Shown one piece after another: positions 25,634 to 34,474 of a DNA stretch of 37,874 nt (positions within the stretch are counted from its first letter, which is position 1; the number at the start of each line of letters is the position of its first letter). The notes under the pieces are model-generated. The model did no database searches, was not told the DNA's origin, and saw only the letters and a list, made by a program, of their open reading frames with translations. The stretch is from positions 1-37,874 of the forward strand of contig NZ_CAKZHQ010000010.1 of assembly GCF_936925435.1 (NCBI RefSeq), given 5' to 3'. The DNA comes from an uncultured Ramlibacter sp. GTDB lineage: Bacteria > Pseudomonadota > Gammaproteobacteria > Burkholderiales > Burkholderiaceae_C. The translations under genes and the position numbers were made by a program.

Positions 25634-28012
25634 TCAGGCCGGGCGGCCGCGCAGCAGGAAATGCGACAGCGCCGGGATCAGCACCACCGCGCCGGCCATG
25701 TTCCAGATGAACATGAAGGCCAGCAGCAGGCCCATGTCACCCTGGAACTTGATCGGGGACAGGGCCCAGGTGGCCACCGCGACGGCAAGTGTCACACCCA
25801 CCAGCACCACCACCTTGCCCGTGAAGTCCAGCGCCCGTCGGTAGGCTTTTTCCAGCGGCAGGCCGGCGCGCTGCTGCGCGAGCTGTACCGACAGCAGGTA
25901 CAGAGCGTAGTCCACGCCGATGCCCACGCCCAGCGCGATGACAGGAAGCGTCGCCACCTTGACGCCTATGCCCAGCGCCACCATCAGCGCCTCGCACAGC
26001 AGCGAGGTCAGCACCAGCGGCACCACCGCCACGACGACGGCCCGCCAGCTGCGGAAGGTGATGAAGCACAGGACGATGACCGCCGCGTAGACCAGCAGCA
26101 GCATCTGCAGCCAGGCCTTGCGCACCACGACGTTGGTGGCGGCCTCGATGCCGGCGCTGCCGGCGGCCAGCAGGAACTGGCGCTCCGGCGTGCTGTGCGT
26201 GTCGGCGAAGGCCTGGGCCACGGCCACCACCCGGTCCAGCGTCTCCGCACGGTGGTCGGACAGGTAGGCGATCACCGGCATCACCGAGCAGTCGTTGTTG
26301 AACAGCTCCGGGTTGTTGACGCTGGCCTGCTGCGCGCCGTAGTTGAGCACGTCCTGGTTGCGGGCGATGGTCAGCCATTTGGGGCTGCCCTCGTTGCTGC
26401 CGGCGGTGATCTGGCGCACCGCGTTGGTCAGCGCCACCGTCGTCTGCACGCCGGGCACCTGCTGCAGGGCCCAGGCCAGGCGATCGGCTTCCACCAGGGT
26501 CTCGTACTGCAGGCAGCCCTCCTTGCCGGTCTTGATGATCACGGCGAAGGTATCGCTCGACAGGCTGTAGTGGCCGGTGATGTAGGCGTTGTCGCGGTTG
26601 TAGCGCGAGTCGGCGCGCAGTTCGGGCGCGCCGGCGTCGAGGTCGCCGATCTTGAGCTGCGTGCTGGCGGCCCAGGCCAGCACGGTCAGCACCAGGGTCG
26701 CGGCCACGGTGATTCTGGCGCGCTTCGGTTCGGCCAGGCGGACCAGCCAGTCGAAGGCGCGGTCCAGCGCGCTGGACCCGGCGGGGCGCGGCGCTGCACC
26801 GACGGCCAGATAGGACAGCAGCACCGGCAACAGGATCAGGTTGGTGACCACCAGGGCGGCAACGCCCATGCTGGCGGCCAGGGCCAGCTCGCGGATCACC
26901 GGGATGTCGATCACCATCAGCACCGCAAAGCCCACCACGTCGGCCACCAGCGCGGTCAGGCCTGCCAGGAACAGCCTGCGGAAGGTCAGGCGGGCCGCCA
27001 CCAGGCGCGACGCGCCATCGGCGATGTCCTGCATGATGCCGTTCATCTTCTGGGCGCCGTGGCTGACGCCGATGGCGAACACCAGGAAGGGCACCAGGAT
27101 GGAATAGGGGTCCAGCTGCAGGCCCAGCATGGCCACCATCCCCAGTTGCCAAACCACGGCGACCAGCGAGCACATGACGACCAGTGCCGTGGTGCGCAGG
27201 CTGCGTGTGTACAGGTAGAGGATGGCGCTGACCACCAGGGCCGCCAGCGCGAAGTACAGGGCGACAGCCACCAGGCCGTCGATCAGGTCGCCCACCAGCT
27301 TGGCGAAACCGACGGCACGGATGCGCACCGGGGCCTGCTCGCCCTGCGCCTCGTAGCGCTCGCGCAGGCCATCAATCGCCCTGGACAGGACGCGGTAGTC
27401 CACACGTTGCGCGCCAGCGGCGTCCGCAGCCAGCAAGGGCACAACGATCATGCTGGAGCGCGAATCCGTGCCCACCAGGCTGCCCATCAGGCCGGCCCGC
27501 GCGATGTTGACGCGCAACTGCTCGGTGGTGGCGGCGCTGCCATTGAAGTTGTCCGGCATCACCGGGCCGCCGCGGAAGCCCTCTTCCGTGACCTCGGTCC
27601 AGCGCACGCCCGGCGCCCACAAGGACTTGAGCCAGGCGCGGTCCACGCCTGGCGCCAGGAACAGCTCGTCGTGGATCTTGCGCAGCGCCTCCAGGTAGCG
27701 GGCGTCATAGATGTCGCCGCGCGGGTTCTCCACCACGACGCGCAGCGAATCGCCCAGGCCGCGCAGTTCGGCGCGCTGCTGCAGGTAGTTCTGGATGAAG
27801 GGATGGTCGCGTGGAACCATCTTGTCAAAGCTGGCATTGAGTCCCAGCCGCCAGGCGGCCGTGGCCGCCAGCACCAGCGTGAGGATGGCGCACAGCAGCA
27901 GGACGGCACGGCGCTGGCCGAAGACGAGCCGCTCCAGGCGAGAGCCGGCGCCGGGGTCGAACGCTGTGTTGACCGCCGTCGGCGCGACCAGGGAGGGGGC
28001 ATGCATGGACAA
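25634..28012 (-). CDS. MMPL/RND-superfamily inner-membrane transporter
   Basis: The 792-residue protein has the RND layout. One membrane segment near residue 40 is followed by a periplasmic domain, five segments (around 245-410), a single helix near 435, a second periplasmic domain and five more segments. It belongs to the two-domain MMPL-like group (COG1033 type) whose relatives move lipids, such as HpnN for hopanoids, rather than the AcrB drug pumps. The second half keeps the intramembrane Asp in GVGIGVDYALYLLSV. The first half has AIGVSHGAQKMN instead. Cys500 and Cys575, both in the second periplasmic domain, could form a disulfide. It follows the YCF48 gene by 23 bases. The substrate is unknown and probably hydrophobic. 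Confidence 0.9.
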   Translation of the reverse strand: MSMHAPSLVAPTAVNTAFDPGAGSRLERLVFGQRRAVLLLCAILTLVLAATAAWRLGLNASFDKMVPRDHPFIQNYLQQRAELRGLGDSLRVVVENPRGDIYDARYLEALRKIHDELFLAPGVDRAWLKSLWAPGVRWTEVTEEGFRGGPVMPDNFNGSAATTEQLRVNIARAGLMGSLVGTDSRSSMIVVPLLAADAAGAQRVDYRVLSRAIDGLRERYEAQGEQAPVRIRAVGFAKLVGDLIDGLVAVALYFALAALVVSAILYLYTRSLRTTALVVMCSLVAVVWQLGMVAMLGLQLDPYSILVPFLVFAIGVSHGAQKMNGIMQDIADGASRLVAARLTFRRLFLAGLTALVADVVGFAVLMVIDIPVIRELALAASMGVAALVVTNLILLPVLLSYLAVGAAPRPAGSSALDRAFDWLVRLAEPKRARITVAATLVLTVLAWAASTQLKIGDLDAGAPELRADSRYNRDNAYITGHYSLSSDTFAVIIKTGKEGCLQYETLVEADRLAWALQQVPGVQTTVALTNAVRQITAGSNEGSPKWLTIARNQDVLNYGAQQASVNNPELFNNDCSVMPVIAYLSDHRAETLDRVVAVAQAFADTHSTPERQFLLAAGSAGIEAATNVVVRKAWLQMLLLVYAAVIVLCFITFRSWRAVVVAVVPLVLTSLLCEALMVALGIGVKVATLPVIALGVGIGVDYALYLLSVQLAQQRAGLPLEKAYRRALDFTGKVVVLVGVTLAVAVATWALSPIKFQGDMGLLLAFMFIWNMAGAVVLIPALSHFLLRGRPA

Positions 28013-28035
28013 CTCCGGCGAAAAAACGGCCTGCC

Positions 28036-28998
28036 TCAGGGCAGGGCCTGGGTCTGCACGCCGCGCGGCCCGGCCACCAGCAACTGGCCCGGCGCGGCCA
28101 GCAGGATGCCGGCGGCGGGAACGGGCCGCGCCAGCGGCAGGACCTGGAAACTGGCGCCGTCGTCGCGGCTGGCCAGGAGCTGGCCGGACTGGCTCGCCAG
28201 CAGGATGCGTCCGCCCGGATCGACCGTGGATGCGGTGATGCTGGCCGCAACGCCTGTGGTCACGGCCCGCCAGGTCTCGCCACCATCGGTGCTGCGCAGC
28301 ACGGTGCCGCGCAGGCCATGGACGATGAGCGCGCGGCCATTGCCGGCAATGCCGAACAGAGTTCCCTGGTAAGGCTGGGGCACGGCCTGAAACTGGCCAC
28401 TGGCGCGGTCGAGCCTGAGCAGCAGGCCCTGCTCGCCGACCATGAACACATCGGAGCCGATGCCGCGCACCGCATACAGGTGCAAGCCCTTGGGATTGGC
28501 GATGCTGTCCTTGAGGCTGGTCCAGCGGGCGCCGCCGTCCTCGGTGCGCAGGGCAAGCCCGAAGGCCCCCACGGCGTAACCGACGCGTTCGTCCTGGAAC
28601 CAGACGTCCAGCAGCGGCACGTCGGCGGCGTCGGGGCGACCGTCGCGCTGGCGTGCCCAGTTATCTCCCCCGTCCGCGCTGTGCAGGATCACGCCGTCGT
28701 GGCCGACGGCCCAGCCTTTGCGCGGCGTGGGGAAATGCAGGGCCACCAGGTCGGAGCTCACCGGCACCTTGGCCTGTTGCCAGCTGCGGCCGCCGTCTCC
28801 GGAGGTCAGGATGTGGCCGCGTTGGCCCACCGCAACGGTGCGCGCTCCGGCTGCGGCCAGGGCCAGCAGCGGCGCCCGATCGGCCAGGCGGGTGGCCTGG
28901 GCCGGCGTGTCCAGAACGTCGCGCACGGCAGCCGCCCCGCCCGGGCCGGCCAGGGCGGCACCAGCGACAAGCAGCAATCCGATGTGCGAGACCTTCAT
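28036..28998 (-). CDS. YCF48-like beta-propeller protein (BNR/Asp-box repeats)
   Basis: A 320-residue exported protein with a signal peptide (MKVSHIGLLLVAGAALAGPG). At least five Asp-box-like repeats are seen, with the cores SGDGGRSW, SADGGDNW, TEDGGARW, STDGGETW and SRDDGASF. They are spaced roughly 40-55 residues apart, as in sialidase/YCF48-type propellers. YCF48 itself helps assemble photosystem II in cyanobacteria; in non-photosynthetic proteobacteria the annotation 'photosystem assembly factor' is only a name for the fold. Here it lies between DUF1329 and the MMPL transporter (gaps of 10 and 23 bases), so a role as periplasmic accessory or assembly factor of that transporter is a reasonable inference. 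Confidence 0.88.
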   Translation of the reverse strand: MKVSHIGLLLVAGAALAGPGGAAAVRDVLDTPAQATRLADRAPLLALAAAGARTVAVGQRGHILTSGDGGRSWQQAKVPVSSDLVALHFPTPRKGWAVGHDGVILHSADGGDNWARQRDGRPDAADVPLLDVWFQDERVGYAVGAFGLALRTEDGGARWTSLKDSIANPKGLHLYAVRGIGSDVFMVGEQGLLLRLDRASGQFQAVPQPYQGTLFGIAGNGRALIVHGLRGTVLRSTDGGETWRAVTTGVAASITASTVDPGGRILLASQSGQLLASRDDGASFQVLPLARPVPAAGILLAAPGQLLVAGPRGVQTQALP

Positions 28999-29008
28999 GG
29001 CACCGTCT

Positions 29009-30358
29009 TCAGCGGATGCCGGCGCCGGCCAGCGCGTCGGGCGTCCACTCGCGGTCCGGCAGGGCCTGCACGTGGCGCAGGCCGCCGGTTTCGGCGATGA
29101 AGCCGGTCAGCGAGTAGGTGCCAGTGACCAGGTCGTAGTGGCCGAACATGTCGGTGTACGGCGCTGGCAGGTCGTAGCTCGGAGCCATGTAGGCAAAGCC
29201 TGTGCGGTACAGCTGGCCGCGGGCGTCATAGCCGTCGGAGGCCAGCGCCGACCAGGAATCCTCGTCCAGGTAGAAGGTGCGGCGCGAATACACGTGGCGC
29301 TTGCCTTCCTTGAGCTTGGCCTCGACCACCCAGACGCGGTGCAGTTCCCAGCGCACCAGGTCCGGGTTGAGGTGGTTGGGCTTGAGCAGCTCGTCCTGCT
29401 TGGCCTGGTAGACCGCCGCATAGGCGTTGTAGGGCACCAGGATTTCTTTCTTGCCAACCAGCTTGAAGTCGAACCGGTCCATCGAGCCATTGAAGATGAA
29501 GGTGTCGTCGAAGGTGGTGGTGCCGGCCGTGCCCGGGTTGGGCGTGTCGTGCGAAAGGTCGGGCGCCACGCGCACCCGGCGCTGGCCCGGCAGGTAGCTC
29601 CACGCGCGGCGGTCCTTGCTGCCGATGTCGAGCGGGTCGATCAGCATCAGGGCTTCGCCGGCGCGGCGCGCGGGGCCGGTGTACTGCAGCTTCATGCGCC
29701 AGAAGGTGTCGGTGTCGGCCTTGGCGGCATCCCAGAACGGGAACTCCTGCGTGCTCTGGCCTTCCACCGACAGCGTTGTGCGGCCGGCAGTGTCCACGCT
29801 CAGGTTGCGGTACTTGGCCTGGTAGGCGACGCCGTTGAAGCGCAGCAGGTGGTTCCACATGGCTTCGTTGCCGGTCTTGGGGATGGGAAACGGAAAGCCC
29901 GCATGCGCGCCCTCGATGGAGCGGCCGTCATTGAGCGTCTTGGCGCGGACTGCATTCCTGGCGGTGTTGTCGGCGACGAACTTGGGGTAGGCCACGCTGC
30001 GCTGGGTGGGATAGACATCGAGGCGGAAGCTCGGGTATTTCTGCAGCAGGGCCTTGGCGCCCTCGGTCAGGTTGCCCGCGTGCTGCGCCATGTTCTTCGC
30101 ATCGACCACCAGCCGCGGCTTTTCGGTAGCGAACGGGTTCGGGCGGATGCCGTCGCCGGCCTTGAAGCCGGCGGGCGCGGTGGTGAGGCCACCGGCATAG
30201 GCCGGGATGGTGCCGTCCTTGCTGGCGGCCTTCTCGGCGCCCACGGCGGTCAGGGTCGTGCCCAGGGCCTTGGCCTCATCGGCCGTGACGGCCGCGGACG
30301 CGAACCACGGGAGGGCGGCGGCGATGGCGGCCGCCAGGAGCTTGGTTTGTGCCTTCAT
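29009..30358 (-). CDS. DUF1329 periplasmic protein (LolA/LolB-like fold family)
   Basis: A 449-residue exported protein with signal peptide MKAQTKLLAAAIAAALPWFASA. DUF1329 features are present: ADEAKALGTTLTAVGAEKAA at the mature N-terminus, AYAGGLT, FDDTFIFNGSMDRFDFKLVG and PNHLNPDLVRWELHRVWVVE. The domain is considered distantly related to the lipoprotein-carrier proteins LolA/LolB, which suggests binding of a hydrophobic ligand in the periplasm, but its function is not established. The start at 30358 is 11 bases after the DUF1302 stop and gives a clean signal peptide; the longer frame upstream overlaps the DUF1302 gene in another frame. It is almost always found next to DUF1302. Confidence 0.92.
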   Translation of the reverse strand: MKAQTKLLAAAIAAALPWFASAAVTADEAKALGTTLTAVGAEKAASKDGTIPAYAGGLTTAPAGFKAGDGIRPNPFATEKPRLVVDAKNMAQHAGNLTEGAKALLQKYPSFRLDVYPTQRSVAYPKFVADNTARNAVRAKTLNDGRSIEGAHAGFPFPIPKTGNEAMWNHLLRFNGVAYQAKYRNLSVDTAGRTTLSVEGQSTQEFPFWDAAKADTDTFWRMKLQYTGPARRAGEALMLIDPLDIGSKDRRAWSYLPGQRRVRVAPDLSHDTPNPGTAGTTTFDDTFIFNGSMDRFDFKLVGKKEILVPYNAYAAVYQAKQDELLKPNHLNPDLVRWELHRVWVVEAKLKEGKRHVYSRRTFYLDEDSWSALASDGYDARGQLYRTGFAYMAPSYDLPAPYTDMFGHYDLVTGTYSLTGFIAETGGLRHVQALPDREWTPDALAGAGIR

Positions 30359-30369
30359 GTGCTGGTCTT

Positions 30370-32049
30370 TCAGAAGGTGGTCTTGAACGTGAGGCTGACG
30401 AAGCCGCGGTCTTTGAGGAAGGTCGTCAGGCCATTGGTGGAGGTGACGGCCGTGCCGTTGTCCTTGTAGCGGCCGACGAAGTCGATGTACTTCAGGTCGA
30501 AACGGTATTTCTGGAACACGTCCGCGCCGATGCCGACACCGTAATTGCCCAGGCCCTCGTTGCCACCGAAGACCGTGGCGGCATTGCCGCTCAGGCCCAC
30601 CGAGTAGGACAAGGGCATCGACAGGTCCACACCCGGGAACACCTGGTACCAGATCGGGTTGAAGGCGACGCTGACACCGACATAGTTCTTGGTCGCGCAG
30701 CCGTCCCACTTGTCCTTGCCCACGCAGGGCGCGTAACCCACGGCATTGAACAGGTTGGCGCCGCTGCGCACGTTGTTCCAGTGCGACCACTGCAGTTCGG
30801 CTGCGTAGGTGGCGGCATCGAACACGGCGCTGCGCGACAGCGCGCCGGCGGCATTGACCAGCGCGTGCATGGTGTCACCGCGCGGCCCCTTGGTCTCGCC
30901 CTGCGCCGGCAGGCCGGGAGCAACGCCCAGCACCTGGCTGTTCAGGGGGCCGTTGCGGCGGTAGGACACTTCCGCGCCGACGCTGATGCCGGCGAGGTTT
31001 TTGGACAGGCTCAGGCCGAACATGTCGATCTCATCGGCGTAGACCAGGGTGTAGCCGCTGGTGTTGGCCGGTCCGGCGCGCGTGATCAGCGTCTGCGGCA
31101 GCTTGTCGGCGAAGCGGCGGTAGTGGAAGCCCAGCGTGCCGTCCAGCCAGACCGGGCTCCAGCGTGCCGCCACGCCAAATTCGCCGTGCTGGGACGGCTC
31201 GGCGGCCGGCGTGCGGTAGCCAAAACCCAGGCCAGGCGAGAGGAACTGGCGGTCGGGCCCGTTGAACACGAAGTCGACCGGGCCGAGGTAGGTTCCACCT
31301 TCAGGGTAACGGGCGGACTCCCACTCCAGCATGTACTGGCCCGACAGCGACAGCGTGTCGCTCAGCTGCGCCTGCGCGGACAGCTGGTTCAGCGGCCGGA
31401 ACAGCTCCTTGGCCTCCGTCCCTGGCGTGGCAAAGCCTTTTTGCAGGTCCAGCGGATTCTGGGCATAGGCGATGCTGTGCATGTGGCCGCCCAGAAACAG
31501 CGACTCGCCCCAGTACAGGGTGTGGCGGCCGGCCTTGGCCTGCACCGGCACAGCGCCAATATCGGCGGAACCGAACACGAACGCATCCATCACTTCGCCG
31601 GACGCCCCACGGTACAGGCGCTTGACCAGCGGGCTGTACTGGTGATTGACGTAGCTGGGGATGCCCGACAGCGGCAGGTTGGGATTGCCGCGGCTTTCCG
31701 CGCCGTAGGCATCGTCGAACCAGCCGGCGCCGCTCAGGCGCATGCCGTAGCGCTTCTTGTAGACGACGTCCAGCTCAGACAGCAGGTCCAGCCGCTTGGC
31801 CACGGCATCATGGCGGTCGAAGCTGTAGTCGCCTTCGTCCGCCAGCGCGGAGTTGCCGATCTTGCTGTCGCGGTTTTCCACGCGCACGCCGTAATTGACA
31901 CGGACCGTGTTGTCCCAGCGGACCGCCAGGTCCGGGTTGCCGGTCTCGAGTTCGAAGGCCGCGGCAGAACCGGCGGCCAGCAAGCCGACGGCTGCGGCGA
32001 TGGCCCGCAGGCGCGCCGCAGGAATGGGCTGGGTAGGCGATGCGTTCAC
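30370..32049 (-). CDS. DUF1302 outer-membrane beta-barrel protein
   Basis: The 559-residue product is an exported protein whose mature part begins AFELETGNPDLAVRWDNTVR, the DUF1302 N-terminus. Many alternating hydrophobic strands follow, and the C-terminus ends FVSLTFKTTF. The terminal Phe is the usual signal for insertion of outer-membrane barrels by BamA. The start is GTG at 32049, preceded by GAGGAAATCCA, and gives a proper signal peptide (AIAAAVGLLAAGSAAAF). A longer ATG frame from 32169 would place 40 odd residues in front of it. DUF1302 proteins are poorly characterised and are thought to be porin- or FadL-like channels. This is the first gene of the five-gene minus-strand operon. Confidence 0.92.
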   Translation of the reverse strand: MNASPTQPIPAARLRAIAAAVGLLAAGSAAAFELETGNPDLAVRWDNTVRVNYGVRVENRDSKIGNSALADEGDYSFDRHDAVAKRLDLLSELDVVYKKRYGMRLSGAGWFDDAYGAESRGNPNLPLSGIPSYVNHQYSPLVKRLYRGASGEVMDAFVFGSADIGAVPVQAKAGRHTLYWGESLFLGGHMHSIAYAQNPLDLQKGFATPGTEAKELFRPLNQLSAQAQLSDTLSLSGQYMLEWESARYPEGGTYLGPVDFVFNGPDRQFLSPGLGFGYRTPAAEPSQHGEFGVAARWSPVWLDGTLGFHYRRFADKLPQTLITRAGPANTSGYTLVYADEIDMFGLSLSKNLAGISVGAEVSYRRNGPLNSQVLGVAPGLPAQGETKGPRGDTMHALVNAAGALSRSAVFDAATYAAELQWSHWNNVRSGANLFNAVGYAPCVGKDKWDGCATKNYVGVSVAFNPIWYQVFPGVDLSMPLSYSVGLSGNAATVFGGNEGLGNYGVGIGADVFQKYRFDLKYIDFVGRYKDNGTAVTSTNGLTTFLKDRGFVSLTFKTTF

Positions 32050-32126
32050 TGGATTTCCTCGTGTTCGTTGGAAGAACCAGCCATGCTGGGGACGCAGGCC
32101 GTGTTCGTGGTGAATTCTGGAAACCA

Positions 32127-32145
32127 GGGGGGTGTGCCAGCCCCC
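32127..32145. repeat. Inverted repeat in the DUF1302 leader region
   Basis: GGGGGG (32127-32132) faces CCCCC (32141-32145) across TGTGCCAG, in the 184-base space between the DUF1302 start and the tRNA. The operon promoter should also be here, but I find no convincing -35/-10 pair on the minus strand. The repeat could be a leader hairpin or regulator site, or chance in GC-rich DNA. The rest of 32050-32217 holds nothing else that I can name. Confidence 0.3.
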
Positions 32146-32217
32146 TCTTGGCGGGTGGGTAAGGGTCAACCCGAGGCCGGTCGACCCCGCTCGGACGGGC
32201 GGCCGTTTCAGCGCTGC

Positions 32218-32223
32218 TACAAT
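32218..32223 (+). promoter_or_regulatory. Probable -10 box of the tRNA-Ser gene
   Basis: TACAAT lies 10 bases before the first base of the tRNA, at the spacing expected when transcription starts a few bases ahead of the mature 5' end. No good TTGACA-like -35 box is seen about 17 bases upstream, so this rests on the -10 match and its position only. Confidence 0.5.
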
Positions 32224-32233
32224 CGTGGGCTCA

Positions 32234-32324
32234 GGAGCGGTGGATGAGTGGTTTAAGTCGCACGCCTGGAAAGCGTGTGAGGGTTAATAGCCCTCCGCGG
32301 GTTCGAATCCCGCCTGCTCCGCCA
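32234..32324 (+). tRNA. tRNA-Ser (anticodon GGA)
   Basis: The acceptor stem GGAGCGG (32234-32240) pairs with CTGCTCC (32314-32320, one G-T pair), followed by discriminator G and an encoded CCA (32322-32324). The anticodon stem is CACGC/GCGTG with loop CTGGAAA, giving anticodon GGA at 32268-32270, which reads UCC and UCU. The long variable arm (GAGGGTTAATAGCCCTC) is that of a class II tRNA, as expected for serine. The T arm GCGGGTTCGAATCCCGC is intact. Confidence 0.97.
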
Positions 32325-32336
32325 CAAAAAAACCAC

Positions 32337-32364
32337 GAAAAAGCCCCGCAATGCGGGGCTTTTT
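32337..32364. terminator. Bidirectional intrinsic terminator after tRNA-Ser
   Basis: GCCCCGC (32343-32349) pairs with GCGGGGC (32353-32359) around the loop AAT. The stem is flanked by A5 on the left and T5 on the right, which can extend it. Each strand therefore shows a GC stem followed by T residues. It can end the tRNA transcript on the plus strand and the hybrid kinase operon on the minus strand, whose stop lies 17 bases further on. Confidence 0.88.
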
Positions 32365-32380
32365 CGTTGCTGCAGTACCT

Positions 32381-34458
32381 TCAGGCGACCTTGGCCTTGC
32401 GCACGTCCTGCGGGTTGGCAAGCATGGACAGCAGCAGGTTGACGTCCGCCGGCTTGACCATGTGGAAGTCAAAGCCCGCCTCGGCCGAGCGGTTGCGGCT
32501 CTCGGCCTCGCCATAGCCCGTCAAGGCAATCAGCAAGGCGTCGCGCGATGCCGGCTGCTTGCGCAGGCGATGCGCCACCTCGAAGCCGTTCATGCCCGGC
32601 AGGCCGATGTCCAGCAGCACGACCTCGGGATGGAACTCTTCCGCGATCCGCAGCGCCGCCATGCCTTCGCTGGCGATGCGCACCTCGAATCCCTCCATTT
32701 CCAGCAGCGTCATCAGCGTCTCGGCGGAGGCCGCCAGATCGTCAACCACCAGGATGCGCGATGACGCGGTGGCGCGTGGCGGGACCGCGGCCGGTGCGGG
32801 CGCCACGCGGCCCTGTTCCGGCACGGCAGGTTGCGCAGGAAGGCACACCACCACCTCGGTGCCGCGGCCCACGCCGTCGCTGCGGGCCTCGACGCGACCG
32901 CCGTGCAGTTCCACCAGATGCTTGACCAGGGTCAGGCCGATGCCCAGCCCGCCCTGCGAGCGGTCCAGCGACTGGTCGGCCTGGGCGAAGAGATCGAAGA
33001 TGTGGGGCATGAACTCCGGTGCGATGCCCGCCCCCTGGTCCTTCACCGACAGCCGCACTTCGCCGTCGGCATAGCCGGCGCTCAGGTGGATGGTGGCGCC
33101 GCCGGGAGAAAACTTGGCGGCGTTGTTGATCAGGTTGGACACCACCTGGGCCAGCCGCATGCCATCGCCATCGATCACGATGGGCTCGTCGGGCAAGCTC
33201 ACTTCCAGCTGCTGGCCATGGGCGGCAATGCGGGGCCCGCTGGCCTCGATCGAGCGCTCCATCAGGCTGGCCAGGGTCAGCTTCTCGCGCTTGACGGTCA
33301 CCTTGCCCTGGACGATGCGCGAGACATCCAGCAGGTCATCGATCAGGCGCGACATATGGTCGGCCTGGCGGCTGATCACATCGCGTGCCCAGGTCATCTT
33401 CTGCGGATCGACGTGGCTGCCTTGCATGATGTGGACCGCGTTGCGGATCGGCGCCAGCGGGTTGCGCAGTTCGTGCGCCAGCATGGCCAGGAACTCGTTC
33501 TTGCGGCGGTCCGCTTCCTGCACGGCGGCATAGAGCCTGGCGTTCTCCAGGGCGATCGACGCGCGGCCAGCCACCTCGCGCGCCAGGGCGATGCGCGCGG
33601 TGTCGAAATCAGCGCGCGGCCCCAACAACAGCAAGGCGCCCCGGATGCTGGCACCGGCCAGCAGCGGGCAGATGGCGGCGGCCTGGCCGCCCTCCTCCCA
33701 CAGGGAAAACTGCTTGTGCGCCAGCGCGCCGTGCAGCGCGGCCTCCAGGCCCGGTGGCAAGAGGGGGGGCTGGGCCTGGCCTACCGGGTGCGCTCGCAAT
33801 GTGCTGACCGCGCCATCGTCGCCCACCTGGGCCAGGATGGCCCGCTGGCCCAGCATGGGCACAGCCACGTCCAGCAGCGCATCGATGGTCTGCTGGGTGT
33901 CCAGCGAACGCGACAACAGCTGGCTGGCTTGCGCCAAATAGTCGGCCCGGTGGATCGCATCCTCGGCGGCGGCCCGCGCGGCTTCCGAGCGCGCCAGCTG
34001 CTCACGCTCTTCCACCCGCAGCTGCAGTTGCCGGTTCATGCGGAACAGCTCGACAAACACCCTTACCTTGGAGCGCAGCACCTCAGGCACCACAGGCGAT
34101 GGGATGTAGTCCACCGCGCCCAGCGCATAGCCACGTTGGGCCTGCAACTCATCGACGTAGGCGGTGATGAAGACAATCGGCGTCTGCGCCGACTTCTTGT
34201 ACTGGCGGATCAGGCTGGCGGTCTCCAGGCCGTCGATGTCGGGCATGTTGACATCCAGCAGGATGACCGCGAACTCCATCTCCAGGATGCAGCGCAAGGC
34301 CTCCTTGCCTGAGCGGGCGCTGACGACGTTCTGGTCCAGTTCGTCCAGGATGGTGCGAAAGACGACGTGCTTTTCCTGCAGGTCGTCCACCACCAGGATG
34401 TTGACCTTGTCTTGCGTGCCCGGTCCTGTGGCCGGGCGGCCGTTGGCGGAAGTAATTG

Positions 34459-34474
<16 letters not shown>
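32381..34474 (-). CDS. Hybrid sensor histidine kinase with receiver domains at both ends
   Basis: A 697-residue soluble protein with no membrane segment. Order: receiver 1 (NILVVDDLQE from residue 25, phospho-acceptor Asp74 in LLDVNMPDIDG), a helical linker, a GAF-like domain (about 170-310), and HisKA with His334 in LAMLAHELRNPLAP. An HATPase (NLINNAAKFSPGG, DQGAGI, GGLGIGLTLVKHL) and receiver 2 (ILVVDDLAAS, Asp622 in VLLDIGLPG) complete it. The ATG at 34474 overlaps the end of the upstream kinase gene by 16 bases; a farther in-frame ATG at 34549 would extend the overlap and is less likely. The leading receiver may accept phosphate from the upstream kinase. No HPt protein or DNA-binding output is visible in the window. 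Confidence 0.9.

Noticed and set aside
25661..28372. A 903-codon open frame on the plus strand opposite the MMPL gene
   Set aside because: Low-complexity His/Gln/Gly sequence without recognisable domain; it is the complement of a well-supported membrane protein gene.
29009..30790. A longer start for the DUF1329 gene (593 residues)
   Set aside because: The extension overlaps DUF1302 and would place the signal peptide inside the protein.
32234..32364. tRNA-Ser as an attachment site for an integrated element
   Set aside because: No integrase, no second copy of the tRNA 3' end and no mobile genes are seen nearby; the terminator and ordinary kinase genes follow directly.
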